From positions 300 to 64,299 of the forward strand of contig NZ_JH636452.1 in the NCBI RefSeq assembly GCF_000255705.1: a stretch of 64,000 bases of DNA. Direction: 5' to 3'. The translations under genes were made by a program, and so were the position numbers. The first letter of the stretch is position 1, and each line of letters starts with the position of its first letter. This document shows positions 59,414-64,000 of this stretch, in pieces. This DNA comes from Zavarzinella formosa DSM 19928 (GTDB lineage: Bacteria > Planctomycetota > Planctomycetia > Gemmatales > Gemmataceae). The notes under the pieces are model-generated. The model did not search any database. It saw nothing but the letters and a program-made list of their open reading frames with translations, and was not told the DNA's origin.

Positions 59414-59541
59414 TCAGTTGATTGGTATCTCGACGCGACATCGGAGCCAGACCGGACTTTTTCCGGCCGCTCTCTTGTCGCGTTTGTTTTGAATGAGGTC
59501 GCCTCTGCCACGCCCAGACGTTCACCGATGAAGGACCAACG

Positions 59542-62028
59542 ATGCGTATTCTCACCGGCTGCCTGTCGGCCCTCCTGATATTTGCCAGTTTCGCCGGGGC
59601 GGCATCCCCGACGTTGAACATCATCCAGCCTCGCGGCGTTCAACGGGGCATTGATTCGGTTGTCACCCTCAACGGGAACAATCTCTCGGACGCCCAAGAA
59701 GTCATCTTCTACTCCCCCGGTTTCACGGTCACCAAACTGGAACCCGTCAACAACGCCCAGTTCAAGGCCCATGTGAAACTGGCGCCGGACACACGGCTTG
59801 GCGAACATGCCGTCCGTGTTCGCACGGCCACCGGCATCACCGAGATGCGGACCCTGTGGGTCGGGGCGTTGCCCATCGTCGATGAGAAAGAACCGAACAA
59901 TGATTTCGCCGCCCCGCAGAAGGTCGGCTTGAATGTCACCGTTCATGGTGTCGCCGACAACGAGGATGTGGATTACTACTCCGTCGAAGCGAAGAAGGGC
60001 CAGCGCATCAGCGTCGAGATCGAGGGAATGCGGCTCGCAACCACCTTTTTTGACCCGTACATCGCGATTTTGGACTCCAAGCGGTTTGAACTGGCGACTT
60101 CGGACGACACCGCCCTCTTCAAGCAAGACGGCTGTCTCTCCATCGTCGCCCCGGAAGACGGCACCTACGTCGTGCAAGTCCGGGAAACCTCTTACGGCGG
60201 CAACGGCGCCTGCCAATATCGGCTGCACATCGGCAACTTCCCCCGGCCGACCGCCATTGTGCCCGCGGGGGGCAAACTCGGCGAGGAAGTGGAAGTTCGC
60301 TTCCTTGGGGACGCGAGCGGTGAAATTCGTCAGAAGATCAAACTGCCGGCGACCATGCCCGCCGATGGTCGGTTTGGCCTGTATTGTCAGGATGCCGGGG
60401 GCATCTCCCCAAGCGCCATCCCCTTCCGGTTGACGGACTCCTTCGCCAATGTCGTTGAAGTTGAGCCGAACGACACGGTGGACGTCGGAACCAAGGGCGT
60501 GTTGCCCTGTGCGTTCAATGGCGTGATCGAAAAGCCGGGGGATGTTGATTTTTTCCGCTTCGCCGCCAAAAAAGGGCAGGCTTTTGAAGTTCATTGTTAT
60601 GCCCGCCGGATCGGTTCCCAGTTGGATTCCGTGATGTCGATGGGCCTTGTCGGTCAGGGGGCGATGGTCGCCAACGACGACAACGGTGGCCCGGACAGCA
60701 TGTTCCGGGTGACCATTCCGCAGGATGGCGAATACTGGATCAACGTGACGGACCATCTCAAAAAGGGCGCTCCGACGTACTTCTACCGCATCGAGCTTCA
60801 GCCCATCGTCGCGACCGTGAAACTGGCCGTGCCGAGTTTCGTGCAATACAGCCAGGAACGCCAGGCGTATCCGGTCCCCCGTGGAAACCGTTTCGCCACG
60901 CTGGTCTCGGCCGGTCGGCAGGATTTTGGCGGCGACTTGAACATCACCACCAACGGGCTTCCGGCAAAGGTCGGGGCCGTCACGGATGTGATGCCCGGCA
61001 GCATGAGCGTGACGCCGATGGTGTTCGAGGCCGCCCCCGACGCCCCGCTGGCCACCGGCCGGATCACCTACACGGGCACGCATGTCGATCCGAACGTGAA
61101 ACTCCAAAACATCTTTGAACAACGGGCCGAGTTCGTCATCAGCAATCCGGGGCAGTCGGTTTACACCTTCCGCACGGAAGCCGAGGTGATGATGGCCGTC
61201 ACCGAGGCGGTGCCGTTCAAGATCAACATCGTGGAGCCGAAAGTTCCGCTGGTTCACAACGGGACGATGCAATTGAAGATCGTCGCCGAACGAGCCGCCG
61301 GGTTCAAGGCCGCGATCACTTGCGTGCCGCTGTACAATCCTCCGGGTGTTGGCTCCGCTTCCTCCGTGGTGATCCCCGAAGGGCAGAACGAAGCCTTCCT
61401 GACGATGAACGCCAACGGCGGCGCCCCGGTTCGCAAGTGGAAATATGCCGTGCTTGGCACCGCCGCGGTGGGAACGGGTCCGGTGTGGGTGTCGTCCCAA
61501 CTGGCGACAATTGAAATCGCCCCGCCGTACATGGCGTTCACGATGGAACGGGCCGCGGTTGAACAGGGCAAGGACACCCAGATGTTCTTGAAGATCGCCA
61601 ACACCAAGCCCTTCGTTGGCGAAGCCACGGTGAAATTGATCGGGATGCCGACCAAGACGACGTATCCGGACCTGAAGATCACCAAGGACACCAAAGAACT
61701 TTCCTTCCCCGTGAAGGTGGAGGCGACGGCCCCGGCGGGCATTCACCGGAACATCTTCTGTCAGGTGATTGTGACCGAAAACGGCGAGCAAGTTCCGCAC
61801 AACCTCGGCAGCACTGAGTTGCGGATCGACGTGCCGCTGCCGCCGAAGAAGGATGCCCCGGTGGTCGCCAAACCAGCGACGCCCGCCCCGATGCCAATGC
61901 CCAATCCGATGGCCGCCCCGCCGAAACGCCTCACCCGGCTGGAACAACTTCGGTTGGAACAGGAAGAACGCGAAAAGGCCGCCAAGGCCGGAACCCCGGC
62001 CCCGAAGGTTGAGCCGAAAAAGAACTGA
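59542..62028 (+). CDS. Secreted PPC-domain protein
   Basis: 828 aa with a signal peptide (LSALLIFASFAGA). PTLNIIQPRGVQRGIDSVV and LNGNNLSDAQEVIFYSPGF begin an Ig/IPT-like domain. Two pre-peptidase C-terminal (PPC) domains follow (EKEPNNDFAAPQKVG with DVDYYSVEAKKGQRISVEIE, and EVEPNDTVDVGTKG with GDVDFFRFAAKKGQAFEVHC). The C-terminus is Pro/Lys-rich (TPAPMPMPNPMAAPPKRL). It is a large envelope protein usually encoded with DUF1501 and DUF1549 genes; probably a binding or assembly partner. It follows the DUF1501 gene by 128 bases. Confidence 0.88.
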   Translation: MRILTGCLSALLIFASFAGAASPTLNIIQPRGVQRGIDSVVTLNGNNLSDAQEVIFYSPGFTVTKLEPVNNAQFKAHVKLAPDTRLGEHAVRVRTATGITEMRTLWVGALPIVDEKEPNNDFAAPQKVGLNVTVHGVADNEDVDYYSVEAKKGQRISVEIEGMRLATTFFDPYIAILDSKRFELATSDDTALFKQDGCLSIVAPEDGTYVVQVRETSYGGNGACQYRLHIGNFPRPTAIVPAGGKLGEEVEVRFLGDASGEIRQKIKLPATMPADGRFGLYCQDAGGISPSAIPFRLTDSFANVVEVEPNDTVDVGTKGVLPCAFNGVIEKPGDVDFFRFAAKKGQAFEVHCYARRIGSQLDSVMSMGLVGQGAMVANDDNGGPDSMFRVTIPQDGEYWINVTDHLKKGAPTYFYRIELQPIVATVKLAVPSFVQYSQERQAYPVPRGNRFATLVSAGRQDFGGDLNITTNGLPAKVGAVTDVMPGSMSVTPMVFEAAPDAPLATGRITYTGTHVDPNVKLQNIFEQRAEFVISNPGQSVYTFRTEAEVMMAVTEAVPFKINIVEPKVPLVHNGTMQLKIVAERAAGFKAAITCVPLYNPPGVGSASSVVIPEGQNEAFLTMNANGGAPVRKWKYAVLGTAAVGTGPVWVSSQLATIEIAPPYMAFTMERAAVEQGKDTQMFLKIANTKPFVGEATVKLIGMPTKTTYPDLKITKDTKELSFPVKVEATAPAGIHRNIFCQVIVTENGEQVPHNLGSTELRIDVPLPPKKDAPVVAKPATPAPMPMPNPMAAPPKRLTRLEQLRLEQEEREKAAKAGTPAPKVEPKKN

Positions 62029-62105
62029 CGAGGCATCGGGCGGGGACGCATCCTTCCCGGTAGAATTGCCGGACAACGATTGATTGACACCGAAGACGGA
62101 TCAAT

Positions 62106-62933
62106 ATGGACGCCCTGCTGAAGAACGAAGACTTCATGCGACGCCTGGCCAACGTGCCCCCGTCGCTCGCCCATGAATACCAGTCGGCCCAGCCGTTCGC
62201 CCATACGGTGTTCGATGATTTCTTCCCGGCGGATGTGGTTGATGCGGTTCATGCCGCGTTTCCCAACCCCAAGGAACTGGAGTGGTTCAAGTTCGATAAC
62301 TCGAACGAAGTGAAACTGGCCAGCAGCCAGGCCGAGCGGATGCCCACGGTGATTCGGGAGTTCTTGTACTTCCTGAACTCCAAGCCGATGTTGAGCTACC
62401 TGGAAAAGCTGACGGGCATCGAGGGACTGATCCCTGATCCCTCCTTCACCGGCGGCGGCCTCCATCAGATTCAGCAGGGGGGCAAGTTGGGGGTCCACAT
62501 CGACTTCAACAAGTTGGAGTCGAACAATCTTGACCGCCGGTTGAATTTGATCGTGTACATGAACAAGAATTGGAAGGAAGAGTACGGCGGGAAGTTCGAG
62601 TTGTGGGACGCCGAGAAAAAAGGCTGCGTGAAGAGTGTCCTGCCGGTCTTCAACCGCTGTGTGGTGTTTTCGACCCATGAAAAGTCCTACCACGGGCATC
62701 CCCACCCGCTGACCTGCCCCGAAGGGGAGACCCGGAAATCGGTCGCCCTTTACTACTATTCGAACGGCCGGCCGGAAAACGAACGAGGAAAAGGCCATTC
62801 GACCGTGTTTTTGGACGGCGATTCCAAAGAGCCGATTTCGTTGCGAGAGACCGTGAAGTATCTGACCCCGCCCGTTGTTGTCGATGCCGGCCGCTGGCTG
62901 ATGCGGACCCTGGCCGGCAAGCCCAAGCAGTGA
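62106..62933 (+). CDS. 2-oxoglutarate/Fe(II) oxygenase (prolyl hydroxylase-like)
   Basis: 275 aa. The jelly-roll oxygenase pattern: iron ligands H131 and D133 in LGVHIDFNKL, distal His in YHGHPHPL, and the 2-oxoglutarate Arg in ETRKSVALYYYS. The middle has VYMNKNWKEEYGGKFELWDA, typical of the family of bacterial P4H-like proteins that hydroxylate proteins or sugars. No signal peptide. It stands between the secreted PPC and PSD1-type genes, possibly in one operon (gap 77 and 55 bases). Confidence 0.92.
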   Translation: MDALLKNEDFMRRLANVPPSLAHEYQSAQPFAHTVFDDFFPADVVDAVHAAFPNPKELEWFKFDNSNEVKLASSQAERMPTVIREFLYFLNSKPMLSYLEKLTGIEGLIPDPSFTGGGLHQIQQGGKLGVHIDFNKLESNNLDRRLNLIVYMNKNWKEEYGGKFELWDAEKKGCVKSVLPVFNRCVVFSTHEKSYHGHPHPLTCPEGETRKSVALYYYSNGRPENERGKGHSTVFLDGDSKEPISLRETVKYLTPPVVVDAGRWLMRTLAGKPKQ

Positions 62934-62988
62934 TCGTGACCGTGTTGATTGACCGAACACCAAGACCGAAGTATCAGGTGATTGACCG

Positions 62989-64000
62989 ATGAACCGATTG
63001 CGTTTCCTCCTCGCGGCCCTCGCGCTCGCCATCTCCCTCGGCGACCTGACGGCCCAATCCCCGCTGGCCACCCTTGAAGTCTTCCCGCCGGACGTGAACC
63101 TGGAAACCTCGCGGGATCAACAATCCTTCGTCGTTCAGGCATGGTTTGCGGACGGTCTTTCGCGGGATGTCACCGCCGAGGCCAAGGTGGCTTTCGCCAA
63201 CCCGGCGTTGGTGAAACTCGAATCCAACATCGTGAAGCCGGTCGCCGACGGCCAGACGGAAATGTCCGTCGAATGGGGCGGCAAGAGCGTCAAGATTCCC
63301 GTGAAGGTGAAGGACGCCGGAGCCGACCGGCCGATCTCCTTCAAGCTGGATGTGATGCCCGTGTTCATGCGATCCGGGTGCAACTCCGGTTCGTGCCACG
63401 GGGCCGCCCGCGGCAAGGACGGTTTCCGTCTCAGCCTCTTCGGCTTCGATCCGGACGGGGACCACTACCGTCTCACGCGGGAAATCAACGGCCGCCGCAT
63501 CAATCTGGCCCTCCCCGCCGAAGGGCTTCTGATGGAGAAGTCGGCCGGGAAGGTGCCGCACACCGGCGGCCAGCGCATGAAGGAAGGCGACGAATACTGG
63601 AACACGCTGATCCGGTGGCATGACGCGGGCGTTCCGCTCGACGCGGCCACCGTCGCCACCCCGACCGCCCTCGAAGTCTACCCGAAACGGGCGGTGATGG
63701 ACGGCAAGGACAGCAAGCAACCGGTGACCGTCCGGGCCAAGTATTCCGACGGCACGGACCGCGACGTGACCAATCTGGCCCTGTTCCTCTCGAACAACGA
63801 CAACTCGGCCAAAGTTTCCCCCGAAGGCGCCGTGATCGCCGACAACCGGGGCGAAGCGTTCATCATGGCCCGGTTCGCCACCTTCACGGTCGGTTCGCCG
63901 TTCGTCGTGCTGCCGAAGGGGCTCAAGTTCGAGCCGGTGCCGGTTCAGGAAAACAACTTCATCGACACGCTGGTGAACAAGAAACTCCGCGACTTGCGGA
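62989..64000 (+). CDS. DUF1549/DUF1553-type (PSD1) protein, N-terminal part, cut by window edge
   Basis: The frame opens at ATG 62989 and stays open to the last base, giving 337 residues. It has a signal peptide (FLLAALALAISLGDLTA) and an Ig-like Big_2 region (LSRDVTAEAKVAFANPALVK). CNSGSCHGAARGKDGF has two Cys and His (C131, C136, H137) in a CxxxxCH spacing, not the usual CxxCH heme site. A second Ig-like part (QPVTVRAKYSDGTDRDVTNL) and the start of the DUF1549 domain (NFIDTLVNKKLRDLR) follow. These proteins are typical of planctomycetes and are linked to DUF1501 neighbours. Confidence 0.9.
   Translation, partial: MNRLRFLLAALALAISLGDLTAQSPLATLEVFPPDVNLETSRDQQSFVVQAWFADGLSRDVTAEAKVAFANPALVKLESNIVKPVADGQTEMSVEWGGKSVKIPVKVKDAGADRPISFKLDVMPVFMRSGCNSGSCHGAARGKDGFRLSLFGFDPDGDHYRLTREINGRRINLALPAEGLLMEKSAGKVPHTGGQRMKEGDEYWNTLIRWHDAGVPLDAATVATPTALEVYPKRAVMDGKDSKQPVTVRAKYSDGTDRDVTNLALFLSNNDNSAKVSPEGAVIADNRGEAFIMARFATFTVGSPFVVLPKGLKFEPVPVQENNFIDTLVNKKLRDLR

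Noticed and set aside
59308-62076. A 922-residue minus-strand frame opposite the PPC gene
   Set aside because: Gly/Arg/His/Asp-rich composition typical of the antisense of GC-rich coding DNA; no motif; the plus strand has clear PPC domains.

Overview
The window looks like a chromosomal segment of a planctomycete, most likely of the Gemmata/Zavarzinella type. Lineage markers are a DUF1559 protein with a prepilin-type N-terminus and H-x9-DG C-terminus, a DUF1501 protein, a PPC-domain secreted protein, the start of a DUF1549/DUF1553-type gene with a CxxxxCH motif, an ECF sigma factor of the planctomycete/verrucomicrobial kind, and many secreted or lipoprotein genes. No rRNA or tRNA gene was seen. 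Most genes are GC-rich; roughly 350-3500 is visibly more AT-rich and looks like a mobile island.

Layout. 1-3600: end of an IS5-type element, a truncated gene tail, small unknown proteins, a structured RNA leader in front of an AAA-like ATPase, and a repeat array. 3605-8397 (minus): egtB-egtD-DUF427-ABC ATPase-fused binding protein/permease, an ergothioneine operon with a transporter. 8618-14072: luciferase-like monooxygenase, a cNMP/glutaredoxin-like/thioredoxin-reductase-like fusion, cupin, AhpD-like protein, SigJ-type sigma factor and methyltransferase, a redox/stress neighbourhood. 14161-17506: a hydrolase remnant and membrane or unknown proteins. 17870-19867: adaptive response to alkylation (ada interrupted by one in-frame TGA, then alkA). 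19972-21394: pseudopilin-like protein and lipoprotein behind a good promoter. 21600-26450: NfeD-like proteins and a flotillin (FloA) membrane-organising operon. 26461-30286 (minus): PAS histidine kinase and an unknown protein. 30610-34065: rpmJ-rpsM-rpsK-rpsD-rpoA-rplQ with a clear terminator. 34243-46466: secreted hydrolase, a REP-associated transposase inside 95-bp inverted repeats, a DUF932-like/helicase pair, a membrane glycosyltransferase, a very large DUF4838-like/propeller protein, a 2-hydroxyacid dehydrogenase and a PD-(D/E)XK-like protein. 46583-53111: lipoproteins, queE with three tandem membrane zinc-ribbon-like paralogues, an ECF sigma factor divergent from a PQQ-propeller protein, and an M48-like lipoprotein that lost its zinc site. 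53187-54212: sugar-type binding protein. 54266-57663 (minus): two trypsin-like proteases alternating with two small proteins. 58100-64000: DUF1501, PPC, 2OG oxygenase and a PSD1-type gene running off the right edge.

The strongest candidate for an undescribed system is the protease operon at 54266-57663. Each protease carries, before its catalytic domain, a short segment that resembles the small standalone protein encoded directly downstream of it, which suggests a protease plus an in-trans propeptide or regulator. The second most interesting theme is repeat structure: three unrelated, perfect 41-45 bp intergenic inverted repeats, one made of a G-quadruplex-capable heptamer, plus a 95-bp pair flanking a REP transposase. 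All functional statements come from reading motifs; no database search was run.
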